Source: Pollutimonas sp963706785
Lineage (GTDB): Bacteria; Pseudomonadota; Gammaproteobacteria; Burkholderiales; Burkholderiaceae_B
Reading direction: 5' to 3'
Length of the DNA: 64,000 nucleotides
NCBI GenBank assembly: GCA_963706785.1
Contig: CAVPNJ010000007.1
Location: 1-64,000, forward strand
Part shown: positions 9,433-18,624 of the stretch, in pieces
Position numbering within the stretch: the first letter of the stretch is position 1
Layout of the letters: every line of letters begins with the position of its first letter
Notes under the pieces: generated by a model
What the model saw: the letters and a program-made list of their open reading frames with translations, nothing else
The model's database searches: none
Told to the model about the DNA's origin: nothing
Translations under genes and position numbers: made by a program

Positions 9433-10649
9433 CAGGCCGTCCTCAGGAAGAGCCGGCGCAGCCAGCTGACGCTTGTTTCGTCATGCACCATTTCGCCGGT
9501 TAGCGTGCGAGCCAATTTAGCAACGGACTTCGCCATCAGACTTTCCTTGTCCAGGCCCTGGCCCAGGTCTTCAGCCATGCCGGGAAATTTTCCGTCATAG
9601 GGAATGGCGAGGGTGACAGGTTGCGAAATAGCCTTTGCAAATTCCTGTGTATCGACTTGAGCGCGGATCGGCGGTCGCGAAGCATTGAGCACCACGTGCA
9701 TCACCGGGGCACCGAGATTGCCTTTAATGTGCCCGATGAGGGAGGTAAGAATGCGGCCTGAGTGGACGGAGTGATCGGACACCAGGCAGGTAATATGCGC
9801 ATGTGAATACACTTCATTGGCGATCATGCCGCCGGCCTGGGGCAAATCGACAACGAGGTAGTGGAAGTGTTGTGCCAGCATGCCCAAAAGGCTTTTGATC
9901 GCACCTGGCGTGGGGTGAAACTCTTCTTCGAAGCCGTTATTGAATCCCAGCGTGAACAAGCGGTCGTCGCGCGTGGTCAGCACCCTTTCCAGAAACTGCG
10001 AGTCAAGATTGTCGACGCTATCCAGGGCTTCCGTCATGGCATGGTTGCTTTGCATGCCCATCAGCGTAGTGCCCGCGCCACCGTGGACGTCCATATCGAC
10101 GAACACCACTTTTCGCAGACCTCCGCCTGCGCTTAATTCACGGGCAAGCTGGCCCGCCACCGAAGTCGCCCCCACCCCTCCCCGAGTGCCTGACACGGCA
10201 ATGATCTTTCCGCTCCTGGACTGGCGCACGCTGAAGCTACCGCGCTCGTCCACCCAACTGCGCAGCGCATCGACAGTCAGCGGCTTGTATCGATAATCGC
10301 TGATGCCGGCCTGCAGCAACAACCGGTAAAGAGTGACGTCGTTCTTTTCTCCGACCGTGTAGACGGTTACCGATGGATCGCAGGCGTCAGCCAGACGGCT
10401 AAGGGCGTCCAGTGGCTGATCCAGGCCCGATATATCGACAATAAGACGCTCGGGAGATTTCTCCACCTTTAAAAGATGTTCGATCAGGTCGTCTATAGAC
10501 CCCACGCCGACGTGGGCATCGGCCACACCCAGCTGACGCAGCGCCTGGCTGATTTGTTGCCGGCTGGGTTCGTCGACCATGAAGACAAGTAGATTGGCCG
10601 ACAGGTTGGCGTCCTTGTTCTTCTTGCCGAAAGCGTCCAGTACACCCAT
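9432..10649 (-). CDS. tadZ: TadZ/CpaE pilus localization ATPase
   Basis: TadZ is a MinD/ParA-like ATPase that places the tad machine at a cell pole. Residues 1-125 look like an atypical receiver domain. An ATPase domain follows, with the deviant Walker A SGTRGGVGATSVAGQLA (about residues 153-169) and VVFVDMDVHGG as Walker A' region. The canonical Lys is absent, as is common in CpaE proteins. It has 405 residues. It lies directly downstream of the cpaD-like lipoprotein gene and overlaps tadA. Confidence 0.88.
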   Translation of the reverse strand: MGVLDAFGKKNKDANLSANLLVFMVDEPSRQQISQALRQLGVADAHVGVGSIDDLIEHLLKVEKSPERLIVDISGLDQPLDALSRLADACDPSVTVYTVGEKNDVTLYRLLLQAGISDYRYKPLTVDALRSWVDERGSFSVRQSRSGKIIAVSGTRGGVGATSVAGQLARELSAGGGLRKVVFVDMDVHGGAGTTLMGMQSNHAMTEALDSVDNLDSQFLERVLTTRDDRLFTLGFNNGFEEEFHPTPGAIKSLLGMLAQHFHYLVVDLPQAGGMIANEVYSHAHITCLVSDHSVHSGRILTSLIGHIKGNLGAPVMHVVLNASRPPIRAQVDTQEFAKAISQPVTLAIPYDGKFPGMAEDLGQGLDKESLMAKSVAKLARTLTGEMVHDETSVSWLRRLFLRTA

Positions 10650-10658
10650 GTGTATTCC

Positions 10659-11063
10659 TTAATTCTTTACGCCCACATCGGTGGCACGGGTGCCGCGCAG
10701 CGGCGCGACGGCATTGTCGCGATAGCGCTGAACCGCGGCTCCCGCCGTGTCGGCGGACTGCCCCGCATATTGGCCGGGATGGGTTAGGTCTTGGGGCCTG
10801 GCCACTTGTTCGGCGAGATTCGTGTAGGTAGCACAACCAAACGCAATGGACTGACGAAGATCGCCGCTCTTATTCAGTTGCGATGGTTGCAGCAAAGGCT
10901 TGCAGTCGGGTGCATGCGCACGAAAACCGCTGTCGCCCTGGGTAACCTTGATGACGTCAGGCCCGGGAACGCCGGAAAAGTCTTTGCGTGGAAAAGTGCA
11001 GCCACCCAGTGTCAGGGCAAGCACCAGAGCAGTCACCGAAAGAGGCAAAGCGTGAATATTCAT
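10659..11063 (-). CDS. cpaD: CpaD-family pilus lipoprotein
   Basis: This is a predicted outer-membrane lipoprotein of the tad secretin complex, 134 residues long. The signal ends in the lipobox LGGC. The segment FGCATYTNLAEQVARPQDL (about residues 75-93) is the CpaD family signature. It is shorter than Caulobacter CpaD, and its C-terminus is Ala/Arg-rich. Its place between the secretin and tadZ genes is the usual one for cpaD. Confidence 0.8.
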   Translation of the reverse strand: MNIHALPLSVTALVLALTLGGCTFPRKDFSGVPGPDVIKVTQGDSGFRAHAPDCKPLLQPSQLNKSGDLRQSIAFGCATYTNLAEQVARPQDLTHPGQYAGQSADTAGAAVQRYRDNAVAPLRGTRATDVGVKN

Positions 11064-11070
11064 ATCAGGC

Positions 11071-12486
11071 TCAATAGACGAAACCGGCGGAGCCGGTCAG
11101 GCGCGGAAGTTTGCCGTCAAGAGGATCCAGGCCTATCTTGTCGTGCAAAATGTATTCGATGTCGGTGTTGGGCCGCATGCTCTCGAGCGGCGAAGCCAAT
11201 TGGCTTCGGTCGCTGGGCTTGACCAGGTAGGGTGTAACTATCACCACCAGCTCGCTTTTGTTGCTCTGGTAGTCAGACGAGGAAAACAGGCGTCCGAGCA
11301 CGGGGATTTTTCCCAGACCGGGCACTTGCGAGGTCATGTCGCGTATATTGTTTTGCAGCAGGCCGCCGATGGCGAAACTTTGGCCACTGGCCATTTCGAC
11401 AGTGGTTTCCACGCGCCGCACCGACAATCCAGGTATTACCAAGCCGTCCAGCACAATGCTGTTGTTGGGGTCGATTTCGCTGATTTCCGGACGAACTTTA
11501 AGACTGATCCTATCGTTGGACAACACCGTGGGGGTGAAATCGAGCGCAACCCCGAAAGGTTTGAATTCCACCGTAAGGGAATTGTTATCGTCCTGCTTTA
11601 CTGGGATAGGAAATTCGCCCCCAGCCAGGAAACTGGCGGTCTCGCCCGACACCGCCGTCAGGTTGGGCTCGGCCAATATACTGATAAGGCCTTCGCGGTC
11701 CAGCACATCGATCATGGCCTGGATCGACCGGCCGTCGTTGGCGTAACCGCCCAAAAACGAATAACCGCCATTGCCGGGCGACGTATAGTTGCTGGTGCCA
11801 CTGAACGCCATGCCTCCGGCGCCTTGTGCATATCGTCCTGTCAGATTCTGAAAGCTGCGGCCGCTGATGACACCCGCAAAAAAGTTACCCGGCGTGGTAA
11901 TCGCCGACCAATTAATGCCCAACTGCTGTGTGATGGCGCGCGACACTTCGGTGACCCTGACCCGCAAATACACCTGAGTGGGGCTGTTGATGGTGAGGCG
12001 GTTGATAAGGCCTTCTTCGGCGCCCAGGTAAGACTGCACTGTGCGCGTGATAGCGTCGACTGTGGCGGCGTCGGGCACCGCGCCGCTAAGCATGAGCGAG
12101 CCCGGGGCCGATTCCAGCCCGATACGCAGACCGGGGAAACGCTGGCGTAGCACCTGGGACAGCTCGGTGGTGTTATGGCGAACCACGACTTTCTGCTGCA
12201 AAAGGGAGGCGCCCGCCGCGTCCAGCACATACAGTGTCGTCTGCCCTGCTTTCTTCCCCATCACCAGCACCGTGCCGTTTGACGGGACTTGCACATCGGC
12301 GATGGCGGGGTCGGCCAGAAACACCGACGCAGCCTCGCCAGAGTGACGAAGCAATTGGGCCTCGCCCACCGACAAGACCTGCGCCATGGCAGGCAGCGGG
12401 GCCGCCAAGCCCAGCCATAAGAGGACAAGCCAGCCGCCAAAATGCTGCTTAAGTTTCTGCTGGATGTGGTGCCACGCAACCGCCAT
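11071..12486 (-). CDS. rcpA: tad secretin (RcpA/CpaC)
   Basis: This is the outer-membrane secretin channel for the Flp pilus. It has 471 residues. An N-terminal signal segment (GGWLVLLWLGLAAPLPAMAQ) is followed by the pilus/BON-like domain with VGEAQLLRHSGEAASVFLADPAIADVQVPSNG. The secretin domain contains the conserved VPGLGKIPVLGRLFSS and ELVVIVTPYLVKP near the C-terminus. It lies just downstream of cpaB, the common tad order. Confidence 0.93.
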   Translation of the reverse strand: MAVAWHHIQQKLKQHFGGWLVLLWLGLAAPLPAMAQVLSVGEAQLLRHSGEAASVFLADPAIADVQVPSNGTVLVMGKKAGQTTLYVLDAAGASLLQQKVVVRHNTTELSQVLRQRFPGLRIGLESAPGSLMLSGAVPDAATVDAITRTVQSYLGAEEGLINRLTINSPTQVYLRVRVTEVSRAITQQLGINWSAITTPGNFFAGVISGRSFQNLTGRYAQGAGGMAFSGTSNYTSPGNGGYSFLGGYANDGRSIQAMIDVLDREGLISILAEPNLTAVSGETASFLAGGEFPIPVKQDDNNSLTVEFKPFGVALDFTPTVLSNDRISLKVRPEISEIDPNNSIVLDGLVIPGLSVRRVETTVEMASGQSFAIGGLLQNNIRDMTSQVPGLGKIPVLGRLFSSSDYQSNKSELVVIVTPYLVKPSDRSQLASPLESMRPNTDIEYILHDKIGLDPLDGKLPRLTGSAGFVY

Positions 12487-12518
12487 AGCCTTCCTGTTCG
12501 TATTTATGGGTTTATCGT

Positions 12519-13493
12519 CTAGTTCAGCGTCTGGGTGCTTCGTTCAGAACCGCGGTAGACGGAGATTTCACGTTTTGGCCCGACGGGAGCCGCTTGGGAC
12601 GACGGGGCCGCCTTGTTGTCAGCGTTCGAATCAGGCGCTTGCCCGTTGCGCGCAGCGGCGCCGGCTATGGCGCGCGATACATCGCTGGCCCACAAGGGGC
12701 CGTCGGAGTCGTGCTCGCCTTCCCAGGTGACGCCTACGTCGTCACGGGCACCGTCCCGCTCGGTGAGCGCGAAGCTGCGCAGGGCCAGGGTGATGGTGCC
12801 TAGACGGGCTGCGACGGCAATCGCTTCGGCGGCGCGGGGCTTGACTTCCAAAGTTACGGTGCGGGCCGCGTTGCGCCCAGTGTCTTTGCGCGCGCTACTT
12901 TCCTCTGAGTATTGCAAGAACTCCGAACCCACCGCAATGACGCGCGCTTTTTCGACCACGGTTTCGCTCACGACCGATCGCGCCTTGGCCTCGGCTTCCG
13001 GAAAGCCAAAGCCCGTGTTGCCCCGACCGCCGGTTTCTTGAACCAATATCATGTCAACGTAGTCCCCCGGCTGGATGAGCCCCGCGTTGCCCGATACGTT
13101 GTCGACTGCGACTGACACGGCACGCATGCCGGGCTTGAGCGCCGCAGAAAGAAAGCCCGGTGCATTAGGTCGAATGAAATCGCGCTCAAGCACTGGCGCA
13201 CCAACCTTAATGTCACGCCGCAGCATGACACCGGTGATGTCGTTCGCCGCCGTACTGCCTTCCATCATGGCGCCGGCCGGAACGCCGGACTTGGGTACGG
13301 CGCGCCAGTCCAGGTCCTCGTTGCGCACCAGCAGGCCGGCCGGGAGCCGGTCAGCCGCGACACGAATCTGGACGGTGGCGTCTGCGTCTGCAGAAGGTTG
13401 ACCGCCTGCAAGGCTAAGGTAGAGCGACCTAGCCGCAAGCGCAACTACAACTGCCCCAATAAAAAGCAGAATAAGTTTCAGCGGCGTGGACAT
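12519..13493 (-). CDS. cpaB: CpaB/RcpC pilus assembly protein
   Basis: CpaB is a periplasmic SAF-domain protein anchored in the inner membrane, thought to link the secretin to the rest of the tad machine. It has 324 residues. It begins with a membrane anchor (LKLILLFIGAVVVALAARSLYLSLA). The SAF-like domain has RLPAGLLVRNEDLDWRAVP, followed by the RcpC segment RDIKVGAPVLERDFI and GMRAVSVAVDNVSGNAGLIQPGDYVDMILV. The C-terminal 60 residues are low complexity and Ala-rich. Confidence 0.9.
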   Translation of the reverse strand: MSTPLKLILLFIGAVVVALAARSLYLSLAGGQPSADADATVQIRVAADRLPAGLLVRNEDLDWRAVPKSGVPAGAMMEGSTAANDITGVMLRRDIKVGAPVLERDFIRPNAPGFLSAALKPGMRAVSVAVDNVSGNAGLIQPGDYVDMILVQETGGRGNTGFGFPEAEAKARSVVSETVVEKARVIAVGSEFLQYSEESSARKDTGRNAARTVTLEVKPRAAEAIAVAARLGTITLALRSFALTERDGARDDVGVTWEGEHDSDGPLWASDVSRAIAGAAARNGQAPDSNADNKAAPSSQAAPVGPKREISVYRGSERSTQTLN

Positions 13494-13537
13494 AACACAG
13501 CGATTCCTTCAACCAAATAACATGAACCTCGAGAGGC

Positions 13538-14053
13538 CTAATGCGGCCGCATCGTGGTTAGGAAATAGACATAGAGCACATACGTCCCCGCCAGCGCCAG
13601 TGCAATGCCGTAGGGCACACCGCGATCGGCCGACCACAGCCGCCACAAGCGCCTGCCTAGCGGGCGAGGCGAACGGCGCAGTCGCCACCGTGCGAACCAG
13701 GACAGCAGGCCTAGGAGGCCGCCCCCTAGCGTGGCAATAAGGACGGCTTGCAGGGCGAGTGGCGGTCCGGCCCATAGCATGAGTGCCGACCAAAGCTTGA
13801 CATCGCCTCCACCCATCCAGCGCAGCGCGAAGAACGCCGAGGCGACCAGCAGCGCGCTGAGCCCTGCAAGCACATGCCATCCTGCTTGGGTCCAGCCAAA
13901 CCCCAGCGCCCATGCACAGAAGGGAAACATCAATGCATAGGTGCCTACCCAGCGGTTAGGCAGTCGTCGATGACGAAGATCTTGTGTTGCCAACGCAAGC
14001 AATAGTGCAAGCGCGGCAGGAAGGATCAAGACGGGGGTCAAGCTTGCCAGCAT
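13538..14053 (-). CDS. tadV: prepilin peptidase TadV/CpaA
   Basis: This A24-family aspartic prepilin peptidase cleaves the leader of Flp and of the pseudopilins. The ATG at 14053 was chosen because it gives a membrane segment at once (LTPVLILPAALALLLALAT). The longer frame upstream overlaps the flp gene and is not hydrophobic. The two catalytic Asp lie in ATQDLRHRRLPN and in the GGGDVK motif. The product has 171 residues and several membrane segments. It lies between flp and cpaB. Confidence 0.87.
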   Translation of the reverse strand: MLASLTPVLILPAALALLLALATQDLRHRRLPNRWVGTYALMFPFCAWALGFGWTQAGWHVLAGLSALLVASAFFALRWMGGGDVKLWSALMLWAGPPLALQAVLIATLGGGLLGLLSWFARWRLRRSPRPLGRRLWRLWSADRGVPYGIALALAGTYVLYVYFLTTMRPH

Positions 14054-14105
14054 CCTGCCTGATTGGTAAAGCGAGGATGGGATGGGTAAAGCGCCACCCT
14101 GTCCG

Positions 14106-14285
14106 TTAAGAAGTCGTGCTAGGTACGAGTGCGTCTGCAGCGCCTTGAAACGCACCCTTGATACCGGGGCCCAGTATTTCCACACCCGCAACCACTGCAG
14201 CGAGCAAGACCGCCGCCAAAATGGCATATTCCAAGGCACTGACCCCACGATTATCCAAGGAAAGTGATTTCATAAACTTCAACAT
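14106..14285 (-). CDS. flp: Flp pilin precursor
   Basis: This is the major pilin of the type IVc (Flp) pilus, 59 residues long. The leader MLKFMKSLSLDNRG ends in the Gly cleavage site. Mature VSALEYAILAAVLLAAVVAGV then carries the invariant Glu-Tyr at +5/+6 and the hydrophobic helix. The start at 14285 has AAAGGA about 8 bases upstream. As first gene of the tad operon, its position fits the high expression needed for a pilin. Confidence 0.95.
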   Translation of the reverse strand: MLKFMKSLSLDNRGVSALEYAILAAVLLAAVVAGVEILGPGIKGAFQGAADALVPSTTS

Positions 14286-14897
14286 AATGATCCTTTGATA
14301 AGAAAAAAAACGACATTCTCGGTATTGGCAAGACTGTTGCCCGAGACGGGTCAAACTCCGTCGATGTCCCGACGAAGAGAACTACACACTCAGCGCTTAG
14401 AACAAGAGGTCTAACGCGCCAGAGTGGGCTATATAGTTTAGGCCGAGCCCGTACGAGATAGTAACATTTACAAATATGTCAAGGGATTTTTAAGGGAAAA
14501 TCCTTGATAATAATTAACGTTTTCCCTAGTTTTGACTCGAAGGCGCTGGGAAACGTCACTATTTTTCACATCAGTGCACTAAACCGTAATGACCGCAAGA
14601 TAGAAAAATTACAAAACGAAGGGCTTAGTAACTGTGTCGAAATTTTTTCCATTTCACCCTATAAACATAAAACTCACCACCCTCAAATCGCAACATTTGT
14701 AAACAGGCGAAACAGCCCAAGTTGCGCCCAATGAACTAATCACCTTGACCGGTGCTACGTTCCATCGAAATGTCGCCGCCTCGTTGTATGAATACAACCG
14801 CGCCCGGTATGGTTAAGACATGCTATAAAGTCTTGAGATCCGCTAGTGGCACCCTCGCGAGCCACTCCCCTCCCGAACGAACGAGAACGAACACAAT
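14286..14897. other. AT-rich divergent intergenic region between flp and aldehyde dehydrogenase gene
   Basis: This 612-base spacer separates the leftward tad operon from the rightward aldehyde dehydrogenase gene. No convincing gene is seen. The 76-codon plus-strand frame at 14504 lacks a ribosome site and any recognisable features. A sigma-54-like element lies at 14326-14340 on the plus strand. The tad promoter must lie here on the minus strand, but no clear -35/-10 pair was identified. Confidence 0.5.
14326..14340 (+). promoter_or_regulatory. possible sigma-54 (-24/-12) promoter element
   Basis: TGGCAAGACTGTTGC matches the sigma-54 pattern TGGCAC-N5-TTGC at all but one defined position. The GG and GC doublets have the correct 10-base spacing. 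It points rightward, away from flp, with the next coding region about 560 bases on. It may be a chance match or may serve an unannotated transcript. Confidence 0.3.
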
Positions 14898-16326
14898 ATG
14901 TACGAGACACTTGCACTATATATAGATGGCGAATTTGTCGGCGGCGACGGCCGCAAGACAGAAGAAGTCACGAATCCTTCCACCTTAGAAGTACTGGGTC
15001 AGCTGCCGCACGCAACCACAGCAGATCTTGACCGCGCTTTAGCCGCTGCGGAGCGCGCCTTTGCAACTTGGCGCCATAGCTCGCCTATGCTGCGCTCGGA
15101 AATCCTGCGCAAGGTGGGCCAGCTTTCGCGCGACCGCGCACAGGAAATCGGTCGCAACATGACGCTGGATCAAGGTAAGCCATTGGCGGAAGCGGTCGGC
15201 GAGATCATGACGTGCTCCGAGCATGCCGACTGGCACGCCGAGGAATGCCGCCGCATATATGGCCGCGTTATTACTCCGCGCAATCCAGACGTCCGTCAGA
15301 TGGTGTTGCGCGAGCCTATAGGGGTTTGCGCAGCGTTTACCCCATGGAACTTCCCCTACAACCAGGCCATCCGCAAAGTCTGCGCCGCCATCGGTTCTGG
15401 CTGCACCATTATTCTGAAGGGCCCTGAAGATTCGCCAAGCGCGGTGATGGCCATTGCTCGCCTGTTCCATGACGCCGGCCTGCCACCCGGGGTACTCAAT
15501 ATCGTTTGGGGCGTACCCAGCGAAATATCCGACTATCTCATCCGCTCGCCCATCGTTCGCAAGGTGTCCTTCACGGGCTCGGTACCGGTCGGAAAACACA
15601 TTGCTTCGTTGGCCGGCGCTCACATGAAACGCGTCACGATGGAATTGGGCGGGCACTCTCCCGTTATCGTCTTCGAAGATGCCGACATTGACCGCGCGGC
15701 CAAGCAACTGGCACGCTTCAAATTGCGTAACGCCGGTCAGGTATGCGTATCGCCTACCCGCTTCTATGTGCACGAGAAAGGCCTACGACCAATTCCTGGA
15801 AACTTTCATCGACACAATTCAGTCGGTCAAAGTCGGCGATGGCCTGGATCCTGAAACGCAAATGGGTCCGTTGGCGCACGCCCGTCGTGTCCCTGCCATG
15901 ACCAAATTTGTCGAAAATGCGCTGGAATTGGGCGGCAAAGTACTGCTGGGTGGCGAACCACTGGATCGCACAGGGCACTTTTTCTCGCCTACAGTCGTGA
16001 CCGACCTGCCTGAACACTCAATGCTGATGACTGAAGAGCCTTTCGGCCCTATCGCACCGATCACACGCTTTTCCGATACCGACGACGTCATCAAGCGTGC
16101 CAATTCGCTGCCCTTTGGCTTGTCGTCATACGTTTTCACCAACTCCTTGCAAACCGCGACCAAGGCAGCCAATAACATCGAAGCTGGCATGGTCAACATC
16201 AACCATTTCGGCAGCGCCTTGCCGGAAACTCCTTTCGGCGGTCTCAAGGACAGCGGCATAGGAAGCGAAGGCGGCTCGGAAACATTCGAAGGCTATTTGA
16301 CCACCAAGTTCGTCACGCATATATAG
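14898..16326 (+). pseudogene. NAD(P)-dependent aldehyde dehydrogenase (succinate-semialdehyde type), frame broken
   Basis: This is an aldehyde dehydrogenase superfamily member, closest in character to the succinate-semialdehyde dehydrogenase group. The first frame shows TPWNFPYNQAIRK, the Glu motif MELGGHSPVIVFEDADID and the Cys motif NAGQVCVSPTRFYVHEK. The second frame resumes at AYDQFLETFIDTI and runs through MTEEPFGPIAPI and LPETPFGGLKDSGIGSEGG to the stop. One extra G near 15780 (AAAGGCC in place of AAAGCC) breaks the frame. Without it the product is about 475 residues, full length. This is either a recent +1 inactivation or a base-call error. Its substrate is not evident. Confidence 0.85.
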
Positions 16327-16346
16327 CCCTGCACAGGTCTGTAAAG

Positions 16347-16380
16347 GCCCACATTACGCCATTCCCGGCCTAATGTGGGC
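16347..16380. terminator. stem-loop downstream of the aldehyde dehydrogenase gene
   Basis: Perfect 10-base arms GCCCACATTA and TAATGTGGGC enclose a 14-base loop, 20 bases after the stop codon. There is no following T-run, so it is at best a weak or Rho-assisted terminator or an RNA-stabilising hairpin. Confidence 0.45.
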
Positions 16381-16497
16381 TAGCTGCATAAGCCCGGATG
16401 TGGATGCAATCCCATTGCTTTTTAGACCGATTGAATTGTTTTCTATCGGTCTACACTGCGTGTGTTCTTCCCCTCCTTTCTTCTACAGACCGCTCCA

Positions 16498-17199
16498 ATG
16501 TTTACCATTTCAAAATCAATTTGTGCGACCGCACTACTCGGCTTGCTGTGCGCGCCCGCCCTATCGCAAGCATCTCTTGAACAAGACGCTCAGCATAGCG
16601 TCTACGCCAAAGCCGGATTTCTCGGTGCCGGCGTAGGCTATGCCTACGGCTTGAACAAATCGTTTACTCTGCGTGGCGAAGCCACAACCATAGGTACGAT
16701 CAACCGCGACTTCAGCGCAGGTGCCGTCGACTACTCCGGCAAGTTGAAGAACGACAATGTCAGCATCTTTCTTGACTGGTTTCCGGCCGACAATGGATTT
16801 CGGCTTACGGGCGGGCTGACGTGGCGAAACACGGAACTTACAGGAAACGCCAATAGCATCAGCGTAGGCGGAACCTCATTAAAGTTTGGTGACAATGACA
16901 CCTACACAACCAAGGCGAAATATCGTCCGTTGACACCGTACATCGGCATTGGATACGGCCTTAACGTTGCGCAGCAGAAAGCCAACACTTGGGGATTTAT
17001 CGCCGACTTGGGCGTCTACTATGCAAGCAAGCCGAAGACGTCGTTCACCATTTCCGGACCAACCTACGATTTGGCTCGCCAAATCAATGCAACGGCAACA
17101 GACCGCGCAGTTAATGAACAATTCGGCGAGTTCCGCGACAAGGTCGAAAAATACAAATTCATTCCAGCCGTGTATGTCGGCGTTTCGTATTACTTTTAA
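16498..17199 (+). CDS. outer-membrane beta-barrel protein (OmpW-like or opacity-type)
   Basis: This 233-residue protein has a signal peptide (SICATALLGLLCAPALSQAS) followed by short alternating strands rich in Gly and aromatics. Examples are VYAKAGFLGAGVGYAYGLN, PYIGIGYGL and WGFIADLGVYY. It ends in AVYVGVSYYF, the C-terminal Phe signature of outer-membrane barrels. The start at 16498 gives a clean signal peptide, while the upstream ATG adds a non-signal extension. The exact family is uncertain. Function is not known, and a small-molecule channel or surface protein are both possible. Confidence 0.75.
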   Translation: MFTISKSICATALLGLLCAPALSQASLEQDAQHSVYAKAGFLGAGVGYAYGLNKSFTLRGEATTIGTINRDFSAGAVDYSGKLKNDNVSIFLDWFPADNGFRLTGGLTWRNTELTGNANSISVGGTSLKFGDNDTYTTKAKYRPLTPYIGIGYGLNVAQQKANTWGFIADLGVYYASKPKTSFTISGPTYDLARQINATATDRAVNEQFGEFRDKVEKYKFIPAVYVGVSYYF

Positions 17200-17331
17200 T
17201 CCGCCGCGCGGCATGGCTACAATGACCTGGCCTGCAGTCGACGCCTAATTCCCGGTAACTGACAATATCCACCACTGAACGGTAGACGCGTCCCCTGCTC
17301 CTGAAGGTAAGCTGGCATAAGGACTCCACCG

Positions 17332-18624
17332 ATGGATTTTGAACCGGTATATATCGTCGATGGCGCACGTAGTCCCTTCCTGAAGGCGCGCAACGCTCCT
17401 GGCCCATTTGCCGCTTCTGACTTGGCGGTCCAGGCCGGCCGCGAATTGCTGCTTCGCCAGCCGTTCGATCCAGGCGACCTCGACGAGGTAATAATTGGCT
17501 GCGCTGCACCATCGCCAGACGAAACGAATATTGGCCGCGTGATTGCGTTACGGATGGGTTGCGGCCATCAAGTGCCTGGGTGGACTGTTATGCGCAATTG
17601 CGCATCGGGCATGCAAGCCCTGGATGCAGGGCTGCTGACTATCCAAAGCGGTCGAGCAGACCTGATCCTGGCGGGTGGAGTAGACGCCCTGTCACGGGCA
17701 CCCATTTTGTTTTCCGACGAAATGGTTGCCTGGTTGGCGGCATGGGGAAAAAGCCCTAGCCTGGGTCGGAAGCTCAGGACTCTTAAAACATTGCGTCTCA
17801 AATACTTGGCTCCGATCATAGGCCTGCTGAAAGGGCTGACTGACCCGGTGGCTGGACTTTCCATGGGGCAGACGGCCGAGAACCTGGCGCATCGCTTTGG
17901 CGTGAGCCGTCAGGACATGGACAACTATGCATCGCAAAGCCATCAACGGGTGCTGGCGGCGCAGCGTGCCGAAGCCTTTCAAGAAATCATACCGCTGGTC
18001 GATCAACAAGGCACACTGTACGCCAAGGACGACGGTGTGCGGGAGGACTCGACTCCCGACAAGTTGGCGACGCTTAAGGCGGTATTCGACAAACCTTGGG
18101 GTAATGTCACGGCCGGCAATAGTTCCCAGGTGACTGACGGCGCGGCCCTACTTTTGCTCGCGTCCCAAACGGCGGTGGATCGCTTCCGACTGAAACCGTT
18201 AGGTCGCATCACCGACGTCCAATGGGCCGCACTAGACCCGGCAATGATGGGCTTGGGGCCGGTGCATGCCTCGTATCCAATTCTGGAACGCCACCAGCTA
18301 GGGCTGAACGATCTTGATCTTTGGGAAATCAACGAAGCATTTGCCGCCCAAGTGCTCGGTTGCCTGGCCGCGTGGAACGATGAAGCATGGTGCCAGGAAA
18401 ATCTTGGTCGAGAAGCACTGGGAGCCCTAGACCGCGAGCGGCTCAATGTAGACGGCGGCGCAATTGCGCTGGGGCATCCGGTAGGAGCCTCTGGGGCCCG
18501 GATCGTACTGCATCTGCTTAATGCGCTGCGCGCCCGTAAGCTTAGGCGCGGCATCGCCGCTCTATGTATTGGGGGCGGCCAGGGCGGGGCCATGCTGATA
18601 GAAACCTGTTCGGAAGAGGCATGA
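17332..18624 (+). CDS. fadI: acetyl-CoA C-acyltransferase (thiolase, FadI-like)
   Basis: The enzyme performs the last step of fatty-acid beta-oxidation, thiolytic cleavage of 3-ketoacyl-CoA. It has 430 residues, closer to FadI than to the 390-residue FadA class. The acylated Cys is in MRNCASGMQALDAG (about residues 86-99). The His of the active site is in EINEAFAAQVLG. The third motif is GGAIALGHPVGASGAR, and CIGGGQGGAMLIE is at the C-terminus. It overlaps the next gene by 4 bases (ATGA), so the two are translated as a pair forming the multienzyme complex. Confidence 0.93.
   Translation: MDFEPVYIVDGARSPFLKARNAPGPFAASDLAVQAGRELLLRQPFDPGDLDEVIIGCAAPSPDETNIGRVIALRMGCGHQVPGWTVMRNCASGMQALDAGLLTIQSGRADLILAGGVDALSRAPILFSDEMVAWLAAWGKSPSLGRKLRTLKTLRLKYLAPIIGLLKGLTDPVAGLSMGQTAENLAHRFGVSRQDMDNYASQSHQRVLAAQRAEAFQEIIPLVDQQGTLYAKDDGVREDSTPDKLATLKAVFDKPWGNVTAGNSSQVTDGAALLLLASQTAVDRFRLKPLGRITDVQWAALDPAMMGLGPVHASYPILERHQLGLNDLDLWEINEAFAAQVLGCLAAWNDEAWCQENLGREALGALDRERLNVDGGAIALGHPVGASGARIVLHLLNALRARKLRRGIAALCIGGGQGGAMLIETCSEEA

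Noticed and set aside
11143..12150. 335-codon plus-strand frame over the secretin gene
   Set aside because: Antisense shadow of the secretin gene. The minus-strand frame has signal peptide and secretin motifs.
14504..14734. 76-codon plus-strand frame between flp and the aldehyde dehydrogenase gene
   Set aside because: No ribosome site, no domain and AT-rich composition. A small RNA or leader is equally possible, so it is not called as a gene.
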